Of a stretch of DNA of 64,000 nucleotides, positions 1 to 8,216 are shown in pieces. Every line of letters begins with the position of its first letter. Positions within the stretch are counted from its first letter, which is position 1. The DNA is from Cucumibacter marinus DSM 18995 (lineage in GTDB: Bacteria > Pseudomonadota > Alphaproteobacteria > Rhizobiales > Devosiaceae), in assembly GCF_000429865.1 (NCBI RefSeq), contig NZ_KE386979.1:251572-315571 (forward strand). Reading direction: 5' to 3'. The notes under the pieces were generated by a model, which was given only the letters and a program-made list of their open reading frames with translations, was not told the DNA's origin and did not search any database. The position numbers were made by a program, and so were the translations under genes.

Positions 1-1500
1 GCGCGGCGGGTTCGTGAAGCCGGGGTCTATTGCGAAATCCATCCCTTCAACAATGTCGACGGCGCCTATGAGGCGCTCAAACCCGAGGCGATCATCCTCT
101 CGGGCGGGCCGGCCAGTGTTGTCGACGAGAATGCGCCGAGCGTGCCGGACTTTGTCTGGGAGAGCGGGGTGCCGGTTCTGGGCATCTGCTATGGCCAGCA
201 GGCCATGTGCCAGGCACTGGGCGGCCGGGTGGAACCGGGCGATGAGGAAGGGCGCGAATTCGGCCGCGCCACCGTCGAGGTCAAAAAGGCGGGGCCGCTT
301 CTCGAGAATGTATGGACCGAGGCCGGTCATTACCCTGTCTGGATGAGCCATGGCGACCGCGTCACCGCGCTGCCCGAAGGCTTCGAGGTCATCGCCACCT
401 CCACCGGCGCGCCCTTCGCGATGATCGCGAATGAAGACAAACGCTATTACGGCACCCAGTTTCATCTGGAGGTAGCGCACACCCCGGATGGTGCCGCCCT
501 GATCTCGAATTTCGTACACAAGATCGCCGGGTGCGCCGGCGACTGGACCATGGCCGCCTATCGCGACCATGCGATCGAAAAGATCCGCGAGCAGGTTGGC
601 GACGGCAAGGTGATCTGCGGCCTGTCCGGCGGAGTCGACAGTTCGGTCGCGGCGGTACTGATCCACGAGGCGATCGGCGATCAGCTCACCTGCATCTTTG
701 TCGATCATGGCCTGATGCGTATGAACGAGGCGGACGAAGTGATCTCGCTGTTCCGCGAGCATTACAACATTCCGCTGGTGCATGCCGATGCGCAGGACCT
801 GTTCCTTGGCAAGCTTGAGGGCGTGTCCGACCCCGAGACCAAACGCAAGATCATTGGCGGGTTGTTCATCGAGGTCTTCGAGGCGGAGGCCAACAAGATC
901 GGCGGGGCGCAGTTCCTCGCCCAGGGCACGCTCTACCCGGACGTGATCGAAAGCGTGTCGTTCACCGGCGGGCCCTCGGTTACCATCAAGTCGCACCACA
1001 ATGTGGGCGGGTTGCCCGAGCGCATGAACATGGCGCTGGTTGAGCCGTTGCGCGAATTGTTCAAGGACGAAGTCCGGGCACTGGGACGTGAGCTCGGCCT
1101 GCCCGAGAGCTTTGTCGGCCGGCATCCGTTCCCGGGGCCGGGTCTCGCCATCCGCTGTCCGGGCGGGGTGAGCCGCGACAAGCTTGAGATCCTGCGCAAG
1201 GCCGACGCGATCTATCTCGACGAGATCCGCAAGGCCGGTCTCTACGACAAGATCTGGCAGGCCTTTGCCGTGTTGCTGCCCGTCCAGACCGTCGGTGTGA
1301 TGGGTGACGGGCGAACCTATGAGTTCGTATGCGCCCTGCGCGCCGTGACCTCGGTCGATGGCATGACCGCGGATTTCTATCCCTATGAGATGGATTTTCT
1401 CGGCAAGGCTGCGACCCGGATCATCAACGAGGTCAAGGGTATCAACCGCGTTGTCTATGACGTGACCTCCAAGCCCCCCGGCACGATCGAATGGGAGTGA
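1..1500 (+). CDS. guaA: GMP synthase (glutamine-hydrolysing), 5'-truncated
   Basis: Makes GMP from XMP, ATP and glutamine in purine synthesis. The reading frame is open from base 1, so the N-terminus lies outside the window; about 499 residues remain. The class I amidotransferase domain comes first, with catalytic Cys in GICYGQQ (about 181-201) and the His/Glu pair in QFHLEVAHT (about 457-483). The usual form of that motif is HPE, so the Leu is a small departure. The ATP-pyrophosphatase domain follows with its P-loop SGGVDSS (about 625-645). The dimerisation domain has the family signature around [12 protein letters not shown], and the C-terminus KPPGTIEWE is typical. It ends convergently with the SDR gene, separated by a cluster of hairpins. 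Identification is secure. Confidence 0.97.
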   Translation, partial: ARRVREAGVYCEIHPFNNVDGAYEALKPEAIILSGGPASVVDENAPSVPDFVWESGVPVLGICYGQQAMCQALGGRVEPGDEEGREFGRATVEVKKAGPLLENVWTEAGHYPVWMSHGDRVTALPEGFEVIATSTGAPFAMIANEDKRYYGTQFHLEVAHTPDGAALISNFVHKIAGCAGDWTMAAYRDHAIEKIREQVGDGKVICGLSGGVDSSVAAVLIHEAIGDQLTCIFVDHGLMRMNEADEVISLFREHYNIPLVHADAQDLFLGKLEGVSDPETKRKIIGGLFIEVFEAEANKIGGAQFLAQGTLYPDVIESVSFTGGPSVTIKSHHNVGGLPERMNMALVEPLRELFKDEVRALGRELGLPESFVGRHPFPGPGLAIRCPGGVSRDKLEILRKADAIYLDEIRKAGLYDKIWQAFAVLLPVQTVGVMGDGRTYEFVCALRAVTSVDGMTADFYPYEMDFLGKAATRIINEVKGINRVVYDVTSKPPGTIEWE

Positions 1501-1508
1501 GCAAGCGG

Positions 1509-1604
1509 TTGGCGCTTTGCGCCAAGCCGACGATCCTGTGAATCGTCGGCAGCTTGCGAACGCGAGGGAGATGCCGAAGGCATCGGGCCCCTCGCAAGCA
1601 TTTT
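1509..1604. terminator. Stacked hairpins 3' of guaA, probable bidirectional terminator
   Basis: Three inverted repeats follow each other. The first has 7-bp arms TTGGCGC/GCGCCAA (1509-1525). The second has 9-bp arms GCCGACGAT/ATCGTCGGC (1526-1550). The third has 8-bp outer arms GCTTGCGA/TCGCAAGC (1552-1599) enclosing GATGCC-gaa-GGCATC, and is followed by TTTT. They lie between convergent guaA and the SDR gene, so transcription termination is the natural reading. Three perfect stems in 96 bases is more than a terminator needs. Confidence 0.7.
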
Positions 1605-1647
1605 GGTTTCACCTGCGAACACCCTGAGAGCTATGCTCGAAGGGTCG

Positions 1648-2415
1648 CTAGCGTCCGAGCCAGCCGCCATCGACCGGCAGGACCGTGCCGTGGATGAAGG
1701 CTGCTGCATCGCTTGCCAGAAATGCAGCCATCGCGCCGATATCGGCAGGGACACCCCAGCGGGCTGCCGGAACCCGCGCCAGCAATGCGGCCGAGCGCTC
1801 TTTGTCAGCCTGTAGCTCGGCTGTGTTGTCGGTGGCGATATAGCCGGGGGCGATGGCGTTTACATTCACTCCTTTGCCGGCCCATTCATTGGCGAGCGCC
1901 TTGGTCAGTTGCGCGATCCCGCCCTTGGCTGCGGCGTAGCCCGGCACGTTGATGCCACCCTGGAAACTGAGAACCGATGCGATGAAGATGATCTTGCCGC
2001 TGCCGCGCTCGATCATCCGCTTTCCGATCTCGCGCGACAGGATGAAGGGGGCGGTCAGGTTGACCGCGATCACGTGATCCCAGTCCTCGTCCCCATGCTC
2101 GGCTGCCGGCGCCCGCCTGATGATACCGGCATTGTTGACGAGAATATCGATGTCGCGGTCTTCAAGGGCGCTGACAAGACGATAGAGGTCAGCACGCTCG
2201 GAGAAATCGCATGCCATGCCGGCGAAGCTGCGCCCCATGGCGCGGATCTCTTCACCCACCTCTCCGCCATCGGCTTTCATGCTGGCGCTGACCCCGATAA
2301 TGTCGGCGCCGGCCGCGGCGAGGGCCGTTGCGATTGCCCGGCCGATGCCGCGATTGCTCCCGGTGACCAGTGCAATCCTGGCGCTCAGATCGATGCCTGT
2401 GGGCTCATCGGACAT
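1648..2415 (-). CDS. SDR-family oxidoreductase (KduD-like)
   Basis: Classical short-chain dehydrogenase of about 255 residues, predicted cytoplasmic and NAD(P)-dependent. The cofactor motif is TGSNRGIGRA near the N-terminus, followed by NNAG and the catalytic S and YxxxK in YAAAKGG; the C-terminus PVDGGWLGR is usual. It resembles 2-deoxy-D-gluconate 3-dehydrogenase and gluconate 5-dehydrogenase, but substrate cannot be read from sequence. The start at 2415 (MSDEPTG) was chosen because the longer frame, from 2472, would run 50 bases into the upstream E2 gene. It is the last gene of the leftward catabolic operon and one of three SDRs in this divergon, which suggests successive alcohol oxidations. 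Confidence 0.88.
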   Translation of the reverse strand: MSDEPTGIDLSARIALVTGSNRGIGRAIATALAAAGADIIGVSASMKADGGEVGEEIRAMGRSFAGMACDFSERADLYRLVSALEDRDIDILVNNAGIIRRAPAAEHGDEDWDHVIAVNLTAPFILSREIGKRMIERGSGKIIFIASVLSFQGGINVPGYAAAKGGIAQLTKALANEWAGKGVNVNAIAPGYIATDNTAELQADKERSAALLARVPAARWGVPADIGAMAAFLASDAAAFIHGTVLPVDGGWLGR

Positions 2416-2422
2416 GTCCGGG

Positions 2423-3331
2423 CTAGACCAGCATGCGGCGCGGATCGGCCAATAGCCGCGCATAATGAGCAAGAAACCGCGCTGCGTCGGCGCCGTTGAT
2501 CACCCGATGGTCGTAGCTCAGATCGAGCGGCACCATCTCGGTCGGCTCGAAGGCTTCTCCGTTCCAGACAGGTACAGTTTCGGTGCGGGTGATGCCCAGG
2601 ATCGCCAGTTCCGGCGGGTTGACGATCGGGGTGAATCCAATGCCGCCAATCCCCCCGAGATTGGAAATCGTCATGGATGCACCACCCATATCGTCCGGGC
2701 GGATCTTGCGTGCCTGAGCATTGGCCGCCAGCTCGGCGATCTCCCGCGCGATATGCCAGAGCCCCTTGCGGTCCGCGTTGCGGATCACCGGAACCGTCAG
2801 GCCATGCGGCGTGTCGACCGCGATGCCGATATGAACATAGTGCTTCAGGATGAGTGTCTTGGTGTCCGGCGATAATGAGGCGTTGAATCGCGGGAAGGCG
2901 GTGAGCGCCCGCGCCAGCGCCTTGACGTGAAAACAAAGCGCCGTCAGCCGGATGCCGCGTTCGGCGGCCTCGGTTTTCATCGATTTGCGGAACGTCTCGA
3001 CCGCCGTCATGTCGGCGCGGTCGTGATGGGTCACTGCCGGGATCAGCGCCTGGGCTGCGGCCATGTTGCCGGCTGCTACCTGGGCAAAACGCGACAAAGG
3101 CTCTTCGGAGACGGGGCCATATTCAGCATGATCTACATCCCAGTAGCGGGTGTGGGTGCCGGTCGGCGCTGGCGCCGGGCTGTCGCCCGACAGTTTGCGC
3201 TCGACATCCTCGCGGGCGATCGATTCACGTCCGATCTCTGCAGCCAGCGCGTCGATATCGACGCCCTTGCGGCCGGCAAAGGCGCGGGTCGCGGGGCTGG
3301 CGATCGGTGATTGGGGGCCGGGGTTGGACAT
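2423..3331 (-). CDS. 2-oxoacid dehydrogenase E2, catalytic acyltransferase part without lipoyl domain
   Basis: Acyltransferase component of a 2-oxoacid dehydrogenase complex, about 302 residues. A peripheral-subunit-binding domain sits at residues about 10-47 and the catalytic domain at about 75-302. The catalytic motif is DHRVING (His about 275). The Asn where many E2s have Asp also occurs, as I recall, in the Azotobacter-type pyruvate E2, so the site looks intact. No lipoyl domain precedes it: the protein starts almost directly with the binding domain, whereas a normal E2 carries one to three lipoyl domains. The lipoyl domains are in a separate gene (4821-6182), two genes upstream in the same operon. 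The two proteins probably work in trans with the E1 subunits encoded nearby. No E3 is present. Confidence 0.88.
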   Translation of the reverse strand: MSNPGPQSPIASPATRAFAGRKGVDIDALAAEIGRESIAREDVERKLSGDSPAPAPTGTHTRYWDVDHAEYGPVSEEPLSRFAQVAAGNMAAAQALIPAVTHHDRADMTAVETFRKSMKTEAAERGIRLTALCFHVKALARALTAFPRFNASLSPDTKTLILKHYVHIGIAVDTPHGLTVPVIRNADRKGLWHIAREIAELAANAQARKIRPDDMGGASMTISNLGGIGGIGFTPIVNPPELAILGITRTETVPVWNGEAFEPTEMVPLDLSYDHRVINGADAARFLAHYARLLADPRRMLV

Positions 3332-3340
3332 GGCGCGGCC

Positions 3341-4804
3341 CTACCAGCTTGCCGAGATATATTGGGTTTCCATGAATTCGAGCATGCCCTCATGGCCGCC
3401 CTCGCGGCCAAGTCCGGACTGCTTGACGCCGCCAAACGGGGCTGCCGGGTCCGAGACAAGTCCACGGTTAAGGCCAACCATGCCGTATTGGAGTTTCTCG
3501 CAGACCTGCAGGCCACGCTTCATATCTTCGGTGAAGACATAGGCGACGAGGCCATATTCGGTGTCGTTGGCGCGGCGAATGACATCGTCCTGATCGGAGA
3601 AGGTCTGGATCGCCGCAACCGGACCAAAGATTTCGTCATGCACGCAAAGGGCGTCTTCGGGCACGCCCAGCAGCACAGTTGGCGGATAGAAATACCCCTT
3701 GCCTGACGGCGTCTTTCCACCCAGACGCAATTCGGCACCTTTTCCAATGGCGTCGTCGACGAATTCTGCCACCTTGCTGCGGGTGTCGGCATTGACGAGC
3801 GGGCCCACATCCACGCCTTGCTCGAGGCCATTGCCCATTTTGAGATCCGCCATGCGCGCGGTGAACCGGGTGGTGAAGGCTTCGGCGATGGCCTCATGAA
3901 CATAGATACGGTTGGCCGCTGTGCAGGCTTCGCCGAGATTGCGCATCTTGGCGAGCATCGCGCCTTCGACCGCAATGTCGATATCGGCATCTTCGAATAC
4001 GATGAGCGGTGCGTTGCCGCCCAGTTCCATGGCCGGTTTCAGCACCTGGTCGGCCGACGCTTTGAGCAGTGTCCGCCCCACGCCGGTCGAGCCGGTGAAG
4101 GAGATGACCCGAACACGCGGGTCATGCAGCATCGCATCGACGACGGGACCGGTCCGGCGTGTCGGCAACACATTGACCACGCCCTTCGGTACACCGGCTT
4201 CTTCGAGCAGTGGCATCAGGGCAAGCATGGTCAGCGGGGTTTCCGATGCCGGCTTGATGATGACCGGGCAGCCTGCCGCCAGGGCCGGGGCGATCTTGCG
4301 GGTGCCCATTGCCGCCGGATAGTTCCACGGGGTCACCAGCACCGCGATGCCCGCGGGCTTGTGTTGCACCAAGATGCGCGCACCGGAACTCGGCGCCTGG
4401 GTGATCATCCCGTCCGCGCGTACCGCTTCCTCGGAGAACCAGCGGAAGAACTCTGCCGCATAGGTGGCCTCGCCCATGGCATCGGCACGGGCCTTGCCAT
4501 TCTCGAGGGTGATTAGCCGCGCGAAGTCCTCGAGGCGTTCGGTGAAGAGCTCGAAGGCCTTGCGCAGCACTTCCGCCCGCTGGCGCGGCGTGCGTGCGGC
4601 CCACCCGGCAAACGCGTTTTGAGCTGCGTCTAAGGCTGCTCTGGCGTCATCGACCGTTGCCGAGGCGACAGACGCGAGCACGCTTTCGTCGGCCGGGTTG
4701 ATGACATCGAAACGGTCGCCATCGGCGCCCTCACGCCACTGGCCGTCAATGAACAGGTCTGTATTCATGGCCGCATTCACGGCTCGGGGATTCATGTCCG
4801 GCAT
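3341..4804 (-). CDS. NAD(P)-dependent aldehyde dehydrogenase (succinate-semialdehyde dehydrogenase-like)
   Basis: Oxidises an aldehyde to an acid; about 487 residues, normal for the superfamily. Visible motifs are TPWNYP for cofactor binding, FTGSTGVGR in the Rossmann region, the general-base Glu in MELGGNAP, and the nucleophile Cys in GEACTAANR. The C-terminal FGGVKQSGLGREGG is typical of the GabD group. The start at 4804 (MPDMNPR) follows AAGGAG at good spacing; the extended start at 4888 would overlap the lipoyl-protein gene. It sits between the two E2-related genes, so it probably supplies an acid to, or removes an aldehyde from, the same pathway. Substrate is unknown. Confidence 0.9.
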   Translation of the reverse strand: MPDMNPRAVNAAMNTDLFIDGQWREGADGDRFDVINPADESVLASVASATVDDARAALDAAQNAFAGWAARTPRQRAEVLRKAFELFTERLEDFARLITLENGKARADAMGEATYAAEFFRWFSEEAVRADGMITQAPSSGARILVQHKPAGIAVLVTPWNYPAAMGTRKIAPALAAGCPVIIKPASETPLTMLALMPLLEEAGVPKGVVNVLPTRRTGPVVDAMLHDPRVRVISFTGSTGVGRTLLKASADQVLKPAMELGGNAPLIVFEDADIDIAVEGAMLAKMRNLGEACTAANRIYVHEAIAEAFTTRFTARMADLKMGNGLEQGVDVGPLVNADTRSKVAEFVDDAIGKGAELRLGGKTPSGKGYFYPPTVLLGVPEDALCVHDEIFGPVAAIQTFSDQDDVIRRANDTEYGLVAYVFTEDMKRGLQVCEKLQYGMVGLNRGLVSDPAAPFGGVKQSGLGREGGHEGMLEFMETQYISASW

Positions 4805-4820
4805 GATGGTCTCCTTGCAC

Positions 4821-6182
4821 TCACAGGAGCTGGCGCAACGGCGTTTCAAGCCGCGCGGCAAACTCTGTGACCAACGCGATTGCGTCATTCTCGGTAAGGG
4901 CGTCTGGCCGCGCCTCGAGCGCGATCACCGTCTCGTTGCCGCTCCGGGTCAGGGTCACGACGGGCACCGGCCCGGCGCCGAGACTGAGGCCGGTGAGCCT
5001 TGTGGCCGTTAGATCGCGCAGCACGAGAGCCGGGCCATTGTCTTCGCCTGGTTCCGCGCCCGCCAGGCCCGCTATGTCTGCGTCAACAAAGCAACTTCTT
5101 CCCGACAGGGGGTCCTCGACGGCAACCGAAATGGGCGCTGACGGGTCGGACGCGTAGTTCCGAAGTGTCCCTGTCGCGAGGCCGGCCAGGATCGCAGACG
5201 AAGACACGGGACGGCCGGTTTCCTCGGTCAGCCATGTCCTCAGGGTCTCGATCCCGTTCGTCGGAATAGTTGCCGTCAGCCGGATCGCGGCAGGCGTTTC
5301 AGCAGCCGTCGCGGTGCCGCGATCAGGCAGGGTTCGAAGCGTTTCGAGGTCGGCGACATGGTAGGGCTGCTCGATGCCTTCGGCGATCAGCCGCGCCAGG
5401 TCGAGGCCTTGTTCCGCGGCAAGCCGCCGGGCCTTCGGCGACGCGAGTATCCGGCCATGGGGTGTGGGTGTGGTGGTGACCCGGCGGGGTCGCGCCGGGG
5501 CCTCCTTACGCTGCGGGGCGGGGGCGGGCTGTTCCTCCAGTGGCATTGGCCCCGTCCCGTCGACGCGTGCCGTGCGGGTTGCGTTCGTGCGGGTTGCATT
5601 CATGGGCTTCTCGGCGGTGATCACCGCGATCACGTCTCCCACGGGCACGGATTCACCGGCCTCGGCGCGCAGTTCAGCGACATAGCCGCTGTGTCCGGCT
5701 TCCACTTCCATGGTCGATTTGTCGGTTTCGACCTCGAGCAGAATGTCCTCTGCCTCAACCCGATCGCCGGGCTCCTTGTGCCACGCCACCAGAAGACCCG
5801 TGTCCTGCGTCATGCCGAGGGCCGGCATGATCACCGTGTTGCCATCGTCTGGCCCGGAGAGGCCGGTCTGCGTCGGTTCAGGCTCTGTCGTGTCCGTCCC
5901 AGTTGCGGTTTTGCCTGGTTCGGGCGCCGATCGGGCTTCTTCCGCGGTGTCGCCGATGACGGCCACCACATCGCCGACCGGGACATCGGAACCGGCCTCG
6001 GCGCGCAATTCGGTCAGATAGCCGTCTGCTCCCGCCTCGACCTCCATGGTCGACTTGTCGGTCTCGACTTCCATCAGCACGTCGCCTGCGTTGACCGGGT
6101 CGCCGACCTTCTTGTGCCAGGCGACCAGCAGGCCTGTGTCCTGCGCCATGCCCAAAGCGGGCATGATGACCTCATGCGGCAT
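4821..6182 (-). CDS. Double-lipoyl E2-like protein with degenerate catalytic domain
   Basis: About 453 residues. Two lipoyl domains come first, with target lysines in ETDKSTMEVEA at about K43 and K155, joined by an acidic linker. A linker with NATRT repeats follows (about 195-205), then a peripheral-subunit-binding domain (about 243-282). The last 160 residues lie where the acyltransferase domain should be, but there is no DHRxx(D/N)G motif. It therefore looks like a swinging-arm and scaffold protein that carries acyl groups but cannot transfer them to CoA. The intact acyltransferase without lipoyl domains is encoded at 2423-3331. Its start overlaps the E1 beta stop by 11 bases, which suggests translational coupling. 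Confidence 0.85.
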   Translation of the reverse strand: MPHEVIMPALGMAQDTGLLVAWHKKVGDPVNAGDVLMEVETDKSTMEVEAGADGYLTELRAEAGSDVPVGDVVAVIGDTAEEARSAPEPGKTATGTDTTEPEPTQTGLSGPDDGNTVIMPALGMTQDTGLLVAWHKEPGDRVEAEDILLEVETDKSTMEVEAGHSGYVAELRAEAGESVPVGDVIAVITAEKPMNATRTNATRTARVDGTGPMPLEEQPAPAPQRKEAPARPRRVTTTPTPHGRILASPKARRLAAEQGLDLARLIAEGIEQPYHVADLETLRTLPDRGTATAAETPAAIRLTATIPTNGIETLRTWLTEETGRPVSSSAILAGLATGTLRNYASDPSAPISVAVEDPLSGRSCFVDADIAGLAGAEPGEDNGPALVLRDLTATRLTGLSLGAGPVPVVTLTRSGNETVIALEARPDALTENDAIALVTEFAARLETPLRQLL

Positions 6183-7167
6183 GAACGAGCTCCCCGCGGC
6201 AGATCATGCCAGCGCGTTCCGCCACTGCTTCCGGCGTGGGTACGGTGAGGTCTTCGAGCGCGGGGGAGAAAGGCACAGGAACATCCATCGCCCCCATGCG
6301 CTGAACCGGTGCATCGAGATGATAGAACGCCTTTTCGCCGATGCGTGATGCAATCTCGGCGGTGACGCCGAAGCTCTGGTGGCCTTCGTCGACAACGACC
6401 GCGCGCGACGTCTTGCGAACCGAATCGAGGATCGTGTCCTCATCGAGCGGCACAATGGTGCGCGGATCGACAATCTCCGCCGAAATGCCGTCCTTCTCGA
6501 GAAGTTCGGCAGCCTTCTGGCAGACCTGCACCATCGAGGAGGTGGCCACCAGCGTGACATCGCGGCCCTGCCGCACGATGTTGGCCTGGCCGAATGGCAG
6601 CAGAAACTCCTCTTCGGGTACCGGCGCCTTGTCGTTGTACATCAGCTTGTCTTCGAAGATCACGACCGGGTTTTCATCGCGGATCGCGGTCTTCATCAGG
6701 CCCTTGGCCTCAAAGGCAGAGGAGGGCAAGGCGACCTTCAGACCGGGGATGTGCGCGACCAGCGCATGCAAAGACTGCGAGTGCTGGGCCGCCGACCGCC
6801 TGGTCGCGCCGAGATTGGTCCGGAGCACCATGGGAACGTTCAGCTTGCCGCCGGACATGTAGCTGGTCTTTGCGGCCTGGTTGCACAACTGGTCCATGAC
6901 CAGGAACAGGAAGTCGCCAAACATCAGGTCGACGATCGGACGCGATCCTGTCATCGCTGCGCCCACCGCCATGCCGACGAAGCCCGGCTCGGAAATCGGC
7001 GTGTCGATGACACGCTCGGTGCCGAATTCCTCGACAAGTCCGGACAGCACCTTGAAGGGTGTGCCGGCCTCGGCGACGTCCTCGCCCATGAGGAACACCG
7101 TGTCGTCGCGGCGCATCTCTTCGGCAATTGCTTCGTTCACGGCCTTTGAAAGGGTGATCTCTCGCAT
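6172..7167 (-). CDS. 2-oxoacid dehydrogenase E1 subunit beta
   Basis: Thiamine-diphosphate-dependent E1 beta subunit, about 331 residues, the normal length for the acetoin/pyruvate type. The N-terminal MREITLSKAVNEAIAEEM, the FMGEDVAEAG-type Glu segment (here FLMGEDVAEAG) and the transketolase C-terminal domain with VVVDEGHQSFG are characteristic. The start at 7167 follows GAGGAG; the 11 preceding in-frame residues overlap the E1 alpha end and were left out. With E1 alpha it decarboxylates a 2-oxoacid and passes the acyl group to a lipoyl arm. Acetoin, pyruvate and branched-chain substrates all use this family, so the substrate must come from context. Confidence 0.93.
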   Translation of the reverse strand: MREITLSKAVNEAIAEEMRRDDTVFLMGEDVAEAGTPFKVLSGLVEEFGTERVIDTPISEPGFVGMAVGAAMTGSRPIVDLMFGDFLFLVMDQLCNQAAKTSYMSGGKLNVPMVLRTNLGATRRSAAQHSQSLHALVAHIPGLKVALPSSAFEAKGLMKTAIRDENPVVIFEDKLMYNDKAPVPEEEFLLPFGQANIVRQGRDVTLVATSSMVQVCQKAAELLEKDGISAEIVDPRTIVPLDEDTILDSVRKTSRAVVVDEGHQSFGVTAEIASRIGEKAFYHLDAPVQRMGAMDVPVPFSPALEDLTVPTPEAVAERAGMICRGELVHAA

Positions 7168-7177
7168 CGGGTGCTCC

Positions 7178-8206
7178 TCAGGCCGGCTCGTGGAAGACAT
7201 GCATGGTGACTTCGCTGCCGTCGGGGTATTTCGCTTCTAGTGCGTATTGAACGGCTGCCTCGGCATCGGCGCGGACTTCGTCGTTGAGCGCGACCAGTTC
7301 CTCAGCGGTCATGATCTTTTCGTCCTCGAGCCATTTGCCGAAATTGGTGATCGGATCGCGCTTGTCCTTCCATTCGGCCTCTTCATCCTTCGAGCGGTAG
7401 TAGTCACGGTTGATGTCTCCGACATGGTGGCCGTGGTAGCGGTAGGTTGAGAGGTTCATGAAGAACGGGCCTTCGCCCTTGCGTGCGCGGGCGACGAGCT
7501 TTGTCGTCAGGTCGTTGACCGCCAGTACATCCTGGCCGTCGACCTCGAAGGCCTCGATGCCGAAGGCTTCCGCTCTTGCAGTTATCGAGCCCGCGGCGAT
7601 TTCCTCGGTCTTGGTGTATTCGGAATAGCCGTTGTTCTCGCAGGCATAGATCACCGGCAGTTTCCACAGCGCGGCCATGTTCATGACCTCGTACCAGAGC
7701 CCCTGCGCGGTTGCGCCATCACCGAAGAAACAGACCGCCACATTGCCGGTATTGAGGCGCTTGGCGGTCAGCGCGGCGCCCGTGGCGATACCCATCGACC
7801 CGCCTACGATGGCATTTGCGCCGAGATTGCCGTGGCTCTGGTCGGCGATGTGCATCGAGCCGCCCTTGCCCCGGCAATAGCCTTCTTCCTTGCCGAGCAG
7901 TTCACAGAACATCTGCTTGAACTCGGCTCCCTTGGCCACGCAATGGCCGTGGCCACGATGGGTCGAGGTGATGTTGTCGCTGTCCTCGAGTGCCTCGCAA
8001 ATGCCGACCGCCACCGCCTCCTGTCCCGAATACATGTGGGTCAGCCCCGGCATCTTGGCCGACAGATAGAGCTGGTTCGCGTTGTCCTCGAATGCGCGAA
8101 TGCGGACCATTTGGCGATACATGCGGACATAGGCGTCGCTGTTGTTCCGGGTTGCCCGCTTGCTTGTGTTCCTGCTTGCGTTCCTGGTTGCGTTCCTGGC
8201 GGCCAT
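7178..8206 (-). CDS. 2-oxoacid dehydrogenase E1 subunit alpha
   Basis: About 342 residues with the thiamine-diphosphate motif beginning GDGATAQG and ending ENNGYSEYT, the family loop YRGKGGSMH (read here as CRGKGGSMHIAD) and the substrate-channel region HRGHGHC. It pairs with the beta subunit immediately downstream (10-base gap). The first 20 residues are a low-complexity stretch rich in Asn, Arg, Thr and Ser, built from a short DNA repeat at about 8145-8205; the family fold begins around DAYVRMYRQM. A similar NATRT repeat occurs in the linker of the lipoyl protein. Cytoplasmic, acetoin-dehydrogenase-like by motif spacing. Confidence 0.93.
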   Translation of the reverse strand: MAARNATRNASRNTSKRATRNNSDAYVRMYRQMVRIRAFEDNANQLYLSAKMPGLTHMYSGQEAVAVGICEALEDSDNITSTHRGHGHCVAKGAEFKQMFCELLGKEEGYCRGKGGSMHIADQSHGNLGANAIVGGSMGIATGAALTAKRLNTGNVAVCFFGDGATAQGLWYEVMNMAALWKLPVIYACENNGYSEYTKTEEIAAGSITARAEAFGIEAFEVDGQDVLAVNDLTTKLVARARKGEGPFFMNLSTYRYHGHHVGDINRDYYRSKDEEAEWKDKRDPITNFGKWLEDEKIMTAEELVALNDEVRADAEAAVQYALEAKYPDGSEVTMHVFHEPA

Positions 8207-8216
8207 GGCAGGCTCC

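Noticed and set aside
2423-6182. One E2 gene broken by a frameshift or insertion
   Set aside because: Each part has its own start, its own subunit-binding domain and a different catalytic-domain state, and a whole aldehyde dehydrogenase lies between. They are two genes.
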